DNA of 64,000 bases. It comes from JADGGV01 sp035715725 (lineage in GTDB: Bacteria > Gemmatimonadota > Gemmatimonadetes > Longimicrobiales > RSA9). The number at the start of each line of letters is the position of its first letter. Position 1 is the stretch's first letter. A program made the position numbers and the translations under genes. The notes beneath the pieces were generated by a model, which saw only the letters and a list, made by a program, of their open reading frames with translations, had not been told where the DNA came from and did not search any database. The stretch is taken from positions 1-64,000 of the forward strand of contig DASTKT010000165.1 of assembly GCA_035715725.1 (NCBI GenBank), written 5' to 3'. Positions 18,753-26,161 of the stretch are shown one piece after another.

Positions 18753-19364
18753 TCAGGGCGTCGTCGTCGCGGGGGGCGTACCCGGAAACTGGACGCGCGG
18801 CGGGGTCGCGGCCGCGGCGGGCGCCGTGAACGGCTTGGCCGGCTGCGCGCCCGTGACCTTGGCGGTGAGGACTTGAGGGAACTGGCGGATGTAGGTGTTG
18901 TACTGGGCCACCGACTCGTTGTAGTCCTGGCGGCTGACGGCGATCCGGTTCTCCGTTTCCGTCAGCTCGTCCTGGAGCCCCACGAAGTTCTGGTTGGCGC
19001 GGAGCTGCGGGTACGCCTCGACCGAGACGTTGATGAAGTTGCGGAGCTGGTCCGTGAGCGCCGAATTGGCCTGGCTGAGCTCGTCCGCGGCGGCGCCGGA
19101 CTTCACCGCGTTCGCGATGCGGTTCGCGGCGCTCGCCAGGCCGGCCCGCGCCTGCGCGACCTGCGTGTAGGTCTGCTTCTCGAACTCGGCGGCGCCCTGC
19201 ACCGTGGCCACGAGGTTCGGAATCAGGTCGTTCCGGCGCAGCAGCTCCGTATCGATGTTGCCGCGGGTCTGCTTGACGCGCTCGTCGAGCGCCTGGATCC
19301 GGTTGTAGCCGCAGCCGGCGACGACGACGAGCAGAAGCGGGATCCAACGCGCATTCCGTCTCAT
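18753..19364 (-). CDS. LemA-family lipoprotein
   Basis: The 203-residue protein begins with a lipoprotein signal (VVVAGC), then the LemA four-helix domain: YNRIQALDERVKQTRGNID, RRNDLIPNLVATVQGAAEFE, and the C-terminal NRIAVSRQDYNESVAQYN. A Pro/Ala-rich tail follows. Its ATG overlaps the nucleotidyltransferase stop in ATGA. A TPM-domain gene lies just upstream, a pairing common in bacteria though its function is unsettled. Confidence 0.88.
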   Translation of the reverse strand: MRRNARWIPLLLVVVAGCGYNRIQALDERVKQTRGNIDTELLRRNDLIPNLVATVQGAAEFEKQTYTQVAQARAGLASAANRIANAVKSGAAADELSQANSALTDQLRNFINVSVEAYPQLRANQNFVGLQDELTETENRIAVSRQDYNESVAQYNTYIRQFPQVLTAKVTGAQPAKPFTAPAAAATPPRVQFPGTPPATTTP

Positions 19365-20092
19365 GCGCCCCTTCCCTCCGTGAGAGTGTCGACGTAGTCG
19401 GTCGCGCGAGCGACGCCGGCGACGAAGCCGGTGGTCAGTGGATCGTCGATGGGCACCTTGAGCGCGGTGCGCTCCACGCGGGCGCGCCAGACCCGGCGGA
19501 ACGGCTCGCCGTCGAAGCGGGCCGTGCCAGCCGCGTCCGTGATCGTCGCCTCCGTCGACGACGGCACGTCCCGGCCCGAGAGGCGCAGGAGGGCTCGGAA
19601 GTAGGTCGTGAAGGACGGCAGCGCGGTGAGCAGCAACGTCCCGATCTCCTCCGGGCGCTCGGCGGCGAGCAGCAGACCCGTTCGCAACTGGACGAGCTTG
19701 CCCCGCAGCTCGCGCTCGGCCTGGAGGCGCATCGCCGGAAGATCGTCGCCCAGGTTCGCGACCGGGTCGTCCCCGGCGAGCACGACGCGCGCGTCGCACA
19801 TGTCGGCGACCTCGATCGCGAACGCGTCGGACGCCTCCTGCCACTCCGTCCACGACAGGACCATCGGCGGCGTATTGCCGGCCTTGGCCCAGCGCCGCGC
19901 GAGCGGCGAGATCAGCCGCAGGGCCGAAGGATCTACGCGGTCCAGCAAGACCAGGACGTTCACGTCGCTCACGCCCGCGATCGCCTCGCCGCGCGCCACC
20001 GAGCCGTGAAGGAGCACGCTGCGCAGCCGCGGGCCGAGGATGGCCTGCAGCTCGCGCGCGAGGGATGCCGCGTTCTCCCTGGAATCCACCAT
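19361..20092 (-). CDS. Nucleotidyltransferase-domain protein with altered metal site
   Basis: The 243-residue protein has the Pol-beta-type nucleotidyltransferase motif GSVARGEA at residues 30-37, then SDVNVLVLL at 42-50. In active members the second acid of SDxD binds metal; here it is Asn45. The C-terminal part is helical, as in families that pair this fold with a helical bundle. It is translationally coupled to lemA and lies 8 nt downstream of the TPM-domain gene. Whether it is still an enzyme is uncertain. Confidence 0.65.
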   Translation of the reverse strand: MVDSRENAASLARELQAILGPRLRSVLLHGSVARGEAIAGVSDVNVLVLLDRVDPSALRLISPLARRWAKAGNTPPMVLSWTEWQEASDAFAIEVADMCDARVVLAGDDPVANLGDDLPAMRLQAERELRGKLVQLRTGLLLAAERPEEIGTLLLTALPSFTTYFRALLRLSGRDVPSSTEATITDAAGTARFDGEPFRRVWRARVERTALKVPIDDPLTTGFVAGVARATDYVDTLTEGRGA

Positions 20093-20100
20093 TCCGCCTC

Positions 20101-20949
20101 CTACCAGCTCCGTCCCGCGCCGCCGCCGCCGAAACCACCGCCACCGCCGAAGCCGCCGAAGCCGCCACCACCTCCCCCGCCGCCAAACCCGCCCCACCCG
20201 CCCCCGAAGCCTCCCCAGCCTCCGCGGTGCCCGCCGCCGATCGGGAAGAAGATCGGGAAGAAGAGGCCTCGCCGCCGCCGTCCACCGCGTCCGCCCCGCC
20301 CGCCGCGCCCGAACATCGACAGGATGATGACGATGATGATGCCCCAGAAGATGATATCGCCCAACGAGATACCGCGACCGCCCGGGGGTGGGCGAGGCTG
20401 TGCCGGGGGAGCGCCCGTGAGCTGGAAGCCGAAGCGCTCCGCGTACCGCTGGGCGATCGCACGGACGCCCTGCACCACCCCCGTGCCGTAGTCCCGCCGC
20501 TGGAACCACGGCACCATGTACTGGTCGGCGATCCGCCCGGCCTGGGCGGCGGTGATGAACGTCGTCGTGCCGGTGCCCGTCTCGATCTTGAGATGCCCGC
20601 GGCCGTCCTCGGAGGTCTCCTTCGGCACGACCAGCACGACGACGCCGGTGTTGCGGTCCGGCTCGCCCGGATTGCCCTTCTTGCCGACGCCCCACTGCCG
20701 GCCGAGCTGCAGGGCCACCTCGTCCGGCGTCCGGCCCTTGAGCGACGGCAGCGTGACGACGACGATCTCGCCGCCGGACCTGGCGCGGACCTCCTGCACG
20801 ATGCGCTCGATCGAATCGCGCTGCGGCTGCGGGATCACCCCCGCGAAGTCGTTGACGTAGCCGACGGGCCTCGGAAGCTGAAGCTGGGCCGAGAGCGGGG
20901 CGACCAGGCCGAGAAGGAGGATGCAGGCGAACGTGAAGGAGCGCTTCAA
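20101..20949 (-). CDS. TPM-domain (YgcG-like) membrane protein with Gly-rich tail
   Basis: The protein (about 282 residues from a proposed TTG at 20949) has a signal peptide ending near LSAQ and the TPM domain with VNDFAGVIP, SGGEIVVVTLPSL, NTGVVVLVV and ITAAQAGRIADQYMVPWF. One membrane helix (DIIFWGIIIVIIL) follows, then a long Arg/Gly tail rich in GGFGGG. No ATG or GTG lies near the signal peptide, so the start is an inference. It heads the TPM-nucleotidyltransferase-LemA operon; TPM proteins are proposed to act in membrane or photosystem maintenance. Confidence 0.8.
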   Translation of the reverse strand: MKRSFTFACILLLGLVAPLSAQLQLPRPVGYVNDFAGVIPQPQRDSIERIVQEVRARSGGEIVVVTLPSLKGRTPDEVALQLGRQWGVGKKGNPGEPDRNTGVVVLVVPKETSEDGRGHLKIETGTGTTTFITAAQAGRIADQYMVPWFQRRDYGTGVVQGVRAIAQRYAERFGFQLTGAPPAQPRPPPGGRGISLGDIIFWGIIIVIILSMFGRGGRGGRGGRRRRGLFFPIFFPIGGGHRGGWGGFGGGWGGFGGGGGGGGFGGFGGGGGFGGGGAGRSW

Positions 20950-21306
20950 CGTGCCGTCCGGGTCAGGAGTGGGCCGCGGCCCGGAATGTACGGACGCGCG
21001 CCCCGGGCGCAACCACGTCCGCGCCGGGCGGCGCACGGCGGTGAGCGGGCCGCCGGCGCCGCCGGCTCGGCCGGTGCGCGCCGGTGGGGTGGGGTCGGCC
21101 CGTTCGCGGTGGGCGCGCGGCGGGGCTCCCGCGCACGATTCCCGGCCGAAACCGGGGTCGGTGGCGCGCGGGCCGCGGACACCCGGGGCGGGAGGGCGGA
21201 GGCGGCGCATCGCATACGTCATGTCTTCCGTACGCGGTGCTGCCGGATTTTGTTGCGGGCTGGTGGGGTTGTTCACGCCGTGAACACGGCGGCGCGGCGG
21301 ACGGGC
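20950..21306. other. Gene-free interval between the TPM and par operons
   Basis: No credible coding sequence. It holds one parS-like palindrome at 21271-21285, just past the end of the small HTH gene; the rest is GC-rich sequence without recognisable signals. Confidence 0.5.
21271..21285. promoter_or_regulatory. parS-like palindrome, copy 1
   Basis: GTTCACGCCGTGAAC with matching outer bases T and A gives a 17-bp perfect palindrome (21270-21286). It lies 22 nt past the end of the small HTH gene of the par operon. The half-site TTCAC resembles that of canonical parS, but the centre differs. Confidence 0.65.
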
Positions 21307-21549
21307 TCAGCCGGCGCGGCGGAGCTCCTCGGCGATGCGGCGGAGGCGGTCGGCGTGACCCGCGAGGAAATCGGCGAGGCGGTGCCGGACGTCGAGGGGC
21401 ATTTCACGCTTGCCGGCGCGGTACTTGTCGAGCGCGCCGCGGCTGCGGCGGGCGACCGCGGCGAGGTCGTCCAGCGACAGTCGGGGCGCATCGAGCGCCG
21501 AGCGGGCGAGCGGAGTGGGGCCGGCCGTCGGCGGCGGAGCGTGATCCAT
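21307..21549 (-). CDS. Small helix-turn-helix protein of the par operon
   Basis: The 80-residue protein has an HTH-like core, LSLDDLAAVARRSRGALDKYRAGKREMP, followed by an amphipathic helix, HRLADFLAGHADRLRRIAEELR. Its ATG overlaps the parB stop (TGATG), so it is coupled to parB. It may regulate the operon or act as an accessory partition factor; neither can be shown from sequence. Confidence 0.6.
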   Translation of the reverse strand: MDHAPPPTAGPTPLARSALDAPRLSLDDLAAVARRSRGALDKYRAGKREMPLDVRHRLADFLAGHADRLRRIAEELRRAG

Positions 21550-22445
21550 CAGGCCCGGGCGGCGTCGGTGCCGGCGCGGGAGCGGAGCGCGTCGACGAGC
21601 GGCTCGAGCTTCGCGAGGGCGTCGCGGGCCTCGCTGGCGTCGAGGTCCTCGGGGCGGCGGCGGAGGCGGAAGATGGTGGTGTCGCCGCGGCGGACGAGGC
21701 CGAAGGCGCGCTTCCAGCGGGGTGGCGCGTGGGGGGCGGGCCCGGCGGGCCCGGCGCCGTTAACGCGGCCGATCTCGCGGCGGAGGACGAGGGCGCGCCG
21801 CGTGGCGTCGGCGACGTGAGCGGCGCGCAACAGCGCGGATTTCGGCAGCGTGTTCACGGCGTGAACATCGAGGCCGGAGGCCGCGAGGAAGCCGGTGGTG
21901 ACGGCATCCGCGATGGTGAGGCGCTCGGAGACCTTGCCGGCGCTCCAGCCCATGACCTTGCCGATGTCGCGCACGCCGGCGGGCTGGTGGGCCTGGCGGA
22001 GCGCGGCGCGGACCTTGTCGACGGAGTGGGCCTCCTCGAGCGCGGTCTGCTGCTCGCGCTGGGCGTTCTCGACGGCGACGATGATCGCGGCGGCGAGGTC
22101 GTCGACGTTGCGAACGCGGGCGGAGACGGTGCCGAGGCCGGCGCGGCGGGCAGCGCGCCAGCGGCGCTCGCCGCCGAGGAGCTCGTAGCGGCCGCCGGCG
22201 CGCTCGCGGACGGCGATCGGCTGAATGATGCCGCTCGCGCGAATGGAGGCGGCGAGCTCGTCGAGCTTGACCTCGTCGAAGTCGACGCGCGCCTGGAAGG
22301 GGCTCGGGTCGATCCGGTCGACGGGGATCTCGCGGAGCATCTCGCCCGCTTCGGGCGAGACGATCAGGCGGTCCAGGACGTCCCGGACGTTGCTGCCGTG
22401 GCCCTGGCCGAGGAGGCCGGTCCCGAGGCCGCCCCGGCGCTTCAC
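21549..22445 (-). CDS. parB: ParB-family partition protein
   Basis: The 298-residue protein starts at GTG (22445) with GGAGG six bases upstream. It has a ParB N-terminal domain: IPVDRIDPSPFQARVDFDE near 40-58, and the Arg patch GERRWRA at 92-98 that in this family forms the CTP-binding pocket. A central HTH follows (VRDIGKVMGWSAGKVSERL, about 158-176), then a divergent C-terminal part. The role is loading on parS and spreading to organise DNA for segregation by ParA. A parS-like palindrome lies inside its own coding sequence (codons near 194). Confidence 0.85.
   Translation of the reverse strand: MKRRGGLGTGLLGQGHGSNVRDVLDRLIVSPEAGEMLREIPVDRIDPSPFQARVDFDEVKLDELAASIRASGIIQPIAVRERAGGRYELLGGERRWRAARRAGLGTVSARVRNVDDLAAAIIVAVENAQREQQTALEEAHSVDKVRAALRQAHQPAGVRDIGKVMGWSAGKVSERLTIADAVTTGFLAASGLDVHAVNTLPKSALLRAAHVADATRRALVLRREIGRVNGAGPAGPAPHAPPRWKRAFGLVRRGDTTIFRLRRRPEDLDASEARDALAKLEPLVDALRSRAGTDAARA
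21852..21866. promoter_or_regulatory. parS-like palindrome, copy 2 (inside parB)
   Basis: GTTCACGGCGTGAAC, extended by T and A to 17 perfect palindromic bases (21851-21867). It is embedded in parB where it encodes part of VHAVN. Canonical parS sites also occur within or beside par genes. Confidence 0.65.
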
Positions 22446-22479
22446 GGGCGGCCTCCGACGCGAACGCGGGGTGCGGCGC

Positions 22480-23196
22480 TCACCTGCCCCTCCCGCGGCC
22501 GAGATCGAGGTCGCGGACGACGTCCCGGGCGAGGTTGCGGTAGGCGATCGCGGCGCGCGACGTGGGCGCGTAGGCGAGGAGCGGCCGGCCGTACCCGCTG
22601 CTCTCGGCGGCGCGGACGTCCTCGGGGATCTGCACACCGTAGAGCGCGTCCGGGTAGTTCTCGAGGAGGTGCTCCTCGACATCCCGCGTCAGCAGGCGGC
22701 GCGGCTGCACCCGCACGAGGATCGCGCGCAGCTTGTGCACGCCCCGCTCGACGGAGCCGTTGAGCACCTCCGCGATGTCGCGGAGCGCCGGCAGATCGAG
22801 CGGCGTCGGCTGGAGCGGAACGAGGGTGAGGTGGGCCTGATCCAGCGCGGCGAGGCTGAGTGGCCCGAGGCTGGGCGGCGTGTCGGCGACGACGACGTCG
22901 GCCTCCGCGTCGGCGAGCAGCGGCGGGACGTCGGCGGCGCCGGCGCCGAGGAGCCCGCGGCCGCCGCGCCGCAGCCACAGCTCGCCCTTCGCCCCGCTCA
23001 GCTCGATCGGCACCGGCGGGTCCTTCCACGGGTCGGGCGCGGGCATCTGGCCGAGGGCCAGGCTCCCGGACGCCTGCGGATCGAGGTCGACGAGGGAAAC
23101 GCGATACCCGAGGTTCGCCAGCTCGGCCGCAAGGTTGATGGCGCTGGTGCTCTTGCCGCAGCCGCCCTTGGCGCCTGCCACCGTGAGTAGTTTCAC
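22480..23196 (-). CDS. parA: ParA-family partition ATPase
   Basis: The 238-residue protein has the deviant Walker A motif KGGCGKST (residues 10-17), the switch sequence LVDLDPQASGSLALGQ, and Walker B-like VVVADTPPS. GTG at 23196 follows AAGGGA five bases upstream, and the conserved N-terminus KLLTVAGAKGG starts immediately after it. ParA dimers on the nucleoid pull ParB-parS complexes. The Walker A context (GAKGGCGKST rather than NQKGGVGKTT) is somewhat unlike typical chromosomal ParA and nearer plasmid or orphan types. It is 34 nt upstream of parB. Confidence 0.88.
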   Translation of the reverse strand: MKLLTVAGAKGGCGKSTSAINLAAELANLGYRVSLVDLDPQASGSLALGQMPAPDPWKDPPVPIELSGAKGELWLRRGGRGLLGAGAADVPPLLADAEADVVVADTPPSLGPLSLAALDQAHLTLVPLQPTPLDLPALRDIAEVLNGSVERGVHKLRAILVRVQPRRLLTRDVEEHLLENYPDALYGVQIPEDVRAAESSGYGRPLLAYAPTSRAAIAYRNLARDVVRDLDLGRGRGR

Positions 23197-23333
23197 GAAA
23201 TCCCTTTTTCCGTAGAGGATCCGCGATGCCGGAGCGGGGTCGAAGGTATGCGCGGGCCCGTCAGCCGGCCAGAGGGACCGGTCGGTCGCTGCACGGGCGA
23301 CGTCGCCGGGACGGGGTGGCATTCCCGGAATGG

Positions 23334-23367
23334 TCCGTATTCTACGGACGAGAGGTCGATCAGGCAA
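23334..23367 (-). promoter_or_regulatory. par operon promoter with overlapping operator dyad
   Basis: On the minus strand, TTGCCT (23362-23367), a 17-bp spacer and TAGAAT (23339-23344) form a sigma70-like promoter about 140 nt upstream of the parA start. The dyad TCCGTATTCTACGGA (23334-23348) covers the -10 element, and a TCCGTA half-site recurs near 23208. This suggests autorepression by ParA, ParB or the small HTH protein. Confidence 0.6.
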
Positions 23368-23422
23368 CCGTGGGTTGCGACGTCGCATCTCGTTGCGCCG
23401 TCGGGAGGTGCCCGGAACGACG

Positions 23423-23456
23423 AAGCGGCGGACTCGACCGGTCGAGTCCGCCGCTT
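23423..23456 (-). terminator. Hairpin downstream of the CAP-domain gene
   Basis: A 34-bp perfect palindrome begins 25 nt past the CAP-domain gene stop. On the minus strand it is followed by CGTCGTTCCGGG, a weak U-rich tail. It separates that gene from the par promoter. Confidence 0.75.
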
Positions 23457-23481
23457 CCCCGCCATGCCGCCCGGGGCCCGA

Positions 23482-24081
23482 TCAGGGCGAGCCGGCCGGA
23501 TCCGCCTCCTCGCCGAACCAGACGACGGCATAGTGGTCGGAGATCGCCGCGCCGACCGATTTCCACTCGAGGTTGGCCCACGGACCCTGGTTCAACACGA
23601 CCGCGAGGTGAGCGGGGCTTCCCCGCCAGGCGTCGAGGGCGCCCTGGGTCGTGGCGCGGCCGCCTCGCATGCCCATCGCGATCTCGTAGCCGTTCGAGTC
23701 GTACACGTCGTTCGTGATCTCCCGCGGCTTGTTCCACATGCAACCGGCCTGGGCGTTGTCCTCCGTGTAGCAGCAGGGGGTCCAGGGGCCCTTGTTGGAC
23801 CAGCTGTGGAGGATGCAGACGCCGTTCGCCGGCGCGTTGCGCTCGAGATCGTCGACGTGCTTCTGGGCGATGATCGTCAGCGACCGGGAGACGGGGATGG
23901 CCGGCAGCCCCTTGGCCACGCGATAATCGTTGACGACCTGGACCAGCGGGCGGGTGTCCGGAGACGGGTCGGTGGCGCCGAACGGATCGGAGCCGCCGGC
24001 GTAGCGCTGGATGTTCTCCGGGAAGCACGCGCCCAGGACGAGCGCCGCGAGGAGCGGAGGGACCAACCTCGAGAGCTGCAT
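23482..24081 (-). CDS. CAP (SCP/PR1)-domain lipoprotein
   Basis: The 199-residue protein has a lipobox (LVLGAC) and a CAP domain: VNDYRVAKGLPAIPVS near the start, AQKHVDDLE, HSWSNKGPWTPCCY and HLAVVLNQGPWANLEWKSVGAA. The His of HSWS and the HLAV region correspond to conserved CAP positions. Bacterial CAP proteins are extracytoplasmic and mostly of unknown activity. Six Cys besides the lipidated one suggest disulfides. Monocistronic: a hairpin lies downstream and a 197-nt gap upstream. Confidence 0.85.
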   Translation of the reverse strand: MQLSRLVPPLLAALVLGACFPENIQRYAGGSDPFGATDPSPDTRPLVQVVNDYRVAKGLPAIPVSRSLTIIAQKHVDDLERNAPANGVCILHSWSNKGPWTPCCYTEDNAQAGCMWNKPREITNDVYDSNGYEIAMGMRGGRATTQGALDAWRGSPAHLAVVLNQGPWANLEWKSVGAAISDHYAVVWFGEEADPAGSP

Positions 24082-24278
24082 CGCGTCTGTCGAAGTGCGA
24101 GGGGGCGAATCGGGCGAGCCACGCCGGTCGGCCGGCTCGATCGACGGCTACACCGGTTAGTCTCGGATCGTGAGTCGCGGACTTGAGGGTCGCGGAAGCA
24201 GCGAGGATGGGGAGGTGCCGGAGGGCGCGTCGGCGGCCCGCTTCCCTGGCGGGGGCGCGGCGGGCCGCGGGCCGCCGA

Positions 24279-24767
24279 TCAGGGCGGCGGCTCGGCGGCG
24301 AACGCCGCCTCGGGGGGCGTGGCCGCGCCGGTCGGGGCGTGCGTGGGACGCTCGAGCCGCCGCCGCTGCCGGCGGCGTCGGGCCGCCTCGGTGACGGAGC
24401 GGCGGATGCCGCGCCGCTCGAGGCAATCGACGATGACCGCGGCGAGCCCGTCCCGGCGGATCAGCTCCACCGCCCGCTGCGTCAGACCGACGACGGCGCC
24501 GCCGCGCCCGTACCCGCCCGTGGGCGACGGCATGCGGTAGATCAATCCGCTCCTGACGAGAAGCGCGGTGGCGGCCGTGAAGCGTTGGCCCCCCGGATAG
24601 CGCGAACGCTCGTACAGCGCCGCGCGCAGGTCCCGAACGGCGATCTCGTGTCCCTGCTCGCGGCGGGCCAGGAGGAGATCGAGCACGAGCGCGGCGAGCC
24701 GGGTCGTCGCTTCGGACGCGGGGTCGCCTCGATGGTCGGAGCACGGCGACACGGGGAGTGACGACAT
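24279..24767 (-). CDS. Winged-helix-like protein, paralogue of the 33.4 kb protein
   Basis: The 162-residue protein is unrecognised but has winged-helix character: LRAALYERSRYPGGQRFTAATALLVRSGLIYR, a wing rich in Gly, then VGLTQRAVELIRRDG. The ATG at 24767 is chosen because GGAGG lies six bases upstream. The C-terminus is Arg-rich, then Pro/Ala-rich. The stretch from the leucine-rich helix to VGLTQ-AV matches in order and spacing the 109-residue protein at 33445-33774, so I treat them as one family. DNA binding is inferred, not shown. Confidence 0.55.
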   Translation of the reverse strand: MSSLPVSPCSDHRGDPASEATTRLAALVLDLLLARREQGHEIAVRDLRAALYERSRYPGGQRFTAATALLVRSGLIYRMPSPTGGYGRGGAVVGLTQRAVELIRRDGLAAVIVDCLERRGIRRSVTEAARRRRQRRRLERPTHAPTGAATPPEAAFAAEPPP

Positions 24768-25200
24768 ATCGGCCTCCTGCAAGGCGTTGGGCCGGACGTG
24801 CCGGGTGTGTTAGGGTGTCTTGACTTCGGCGGCGGCTCGGGGTTGCAAGGTGTGCGCCTAAGTCCAACGGGCGGCGTTGCTTGTCCGGCCCGGCGCGTGA
24901 GGCGGCGCGCGGCGGAGTGGCGCGGGGCTCGGCGCGCGGGGCTCGGCATGCGGCGCTCGAGACGCAGGGAGCGGATCACGGGGGGCGGATCCCGGGAGCG
25001 GACCGCGGGAGCGGATCCCGGGGGCGGCCGAGGGGCCGTCGGGAGCCGCGGCGCCCGGCGGCCGTCCAGGCTGTGGCGCGGGGGCGAGGCACCCGGCGGC
25101 GGTCGCGGCCAGCGTAGGCCCCGCGTGACCGCGACTGACCCGCGCAGCCCCGCGGCCGTGGCCGTCAACCTGCACGTACTGTCCGGCGCGAGCCTCGACC
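24768..25200. other. Gene-free interval before the candidate RNA
   Basis: No convincing gene. It contains the 13-bp tandem repeats at 24971-25023 and otherwise featureless GC-rich sequence. Confidence 0.45.
24971..25023. repeat. Four imperfect 13-bp tandem repeats
   Basis: Units of the form GCGGATCCCGGGA repeat four times (first unit 14 bp) in non-coding sequence. No flanking features suggest a mobile origin. Confidence 0.7.
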
Positions 25201-25325
25201 GACCGACGACGCCCGGACCTTGCCGGTCGGACCCGAGGCGAGGAGGTCAGGGCCGCGGTTTACCGCTTCTCCTCGACCGTCGGTCCTGGAAATCCCGGCG
25301 CTCCGGCGCCGGGATTTCTCTTTTT
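25201..25325 (+). ncRNA. Candidate structured small RNA with intrinsic terminator
   Basis: No open frame fits here, yet the plus strand folds into nested helices. 25201-25208 pairs with 25278-25285, enclosing a hairpin at 25216-25228 and a longer stem, 25239-25245 with 25269-25275, which contains a small GCGGT/ACCGC stem. A textbook terminator follows directly. I do not recognise a known RNA family (it lacks 4.5S, tmRNA, RNase P and 6S signatures). The 5' end is set to the outer helix and no clear promoter was found. It could also be leader debris. Confidence 0.4.
25290..25325 (+). terminator. Rho-independent terminator
   Basis: A 12-bp stem (25290-25301 with 25306-25317) with a TCCG loop is followed by CTCTTTTT on the plus strand. 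It is the only clean U-tract terminator in the window and has no upstream plus-strand protein gene. Confidence 0.85.
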
Positions 25326-25519
25326 GGGGGTACGAGAGGCGGGTCGGGCCCGCCGCCCGACGCGGATGCGGCACGACGCCGCGCGTCGGCGCCGTGCCGG
25401 CCTCTGACGCGAGGGCGACGCGCATGAAGAGGAGGGGGACCGGAATTGGAAGTGCGGCGTGGGGAGGGCCGCGGCGCCAGAACGAAGACCGACTGCCGTC
25501 CAACTGCTATCGACCCGCC

Positions 25520-25534
25520 GTTCACGGCGTGAAC
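25520..25534. promoter_or_regulatory. parS-like palindrome, copy 3
   Basis: GTTCACGGCGTGAAC in intergenic sequence, about 2.3 kb upstream of the parA start. The core is perfect but the outer T/A pair is absent. Confidence 0.6.
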
Positions 25535-25692
25535 CGCGCGAGCGGGGAGGCGGTCCGCGATAGAGCCTCGTCCACCGCACCCAGCGTCCTCCGCGACAGG
25601 GACGCCTTCCAGCCCAACCATCGTCGGAACGCGACCGCGTTCCCGAGGCTCTACCGCGGAACCACCCAGCGCGACTCGTCTCTGCCTTGCCG

Positions 25693-25734
25693 AGTCTAGC
25701 CATGCGGGCGAGCCGGGTGTATTGGACCAAGGTC
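25693..25734 (-). promoter_or_regulatory. GGTCCAAT-N22-hexamer promoter, site A
   Basis: In the minus direction GACCTTGGTCCAAT (25721-25734) is followed by 22 nt and TAGACT (25693-25698). No recognised gene follows; an open frame starting at 25621 has unconvincing composition, so the product may be RNA. Confidence 0.6.
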
Positions 25735-25845
25735 GGACGGTCCGTCGGCCGGGGGGAACGCACGCCGTTGCGACACCGGGTTGCGCAGGCCGGCGCTGGA
25801 TGCACGAGCGGCCACCCTCGCCGGAGCAGGTGGCCGCTCTGAAGG

Positions 25846-25919
<74 letters not shown>

Positions 25920-26161
25920 GGTGGCGGGCCCCCGTCGTTATCGACGCCGAGCGAGCCCGTGGCGCCACGAGAGGCTTTCCGCGCGTCAAATATAACGCCG
26001 GGCGGCGGCGCCGTGCACCCCTGCGGAGCACGGGCCAGCGGCGGGATGGACGGCGCCACGGCGCGGGGAGCCAACGACGCTTCAGTAGTCTTACGGATTG
26101 AGGCGACAGCGCGCGAGCACGCATTGTTGCACGCGCACCCATCTCGTCCCGCCCTGCACGG

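Noticed and set aside
23790..23820. TTGGACCAGCTG inside the CAP-domain gene as another regulatory box
   Set aside because: It is coding sequence, lacks the dyad and the spaced hexamer.
25247..25621. 124-residue minus-strand frame after promoter A
   Set aside because: Arg/Pro-rich, no ribosome site, no recognisable motif and interrupted by the parS-like palindrome; not listed as a gene.
25721..25734. TTGGAC read as a plus-strand -35 element
   Set aside because: No -10 element lies 16-18 bp downstream on that strand; the conserved hexamer and the genes lie in the opposite orientation.
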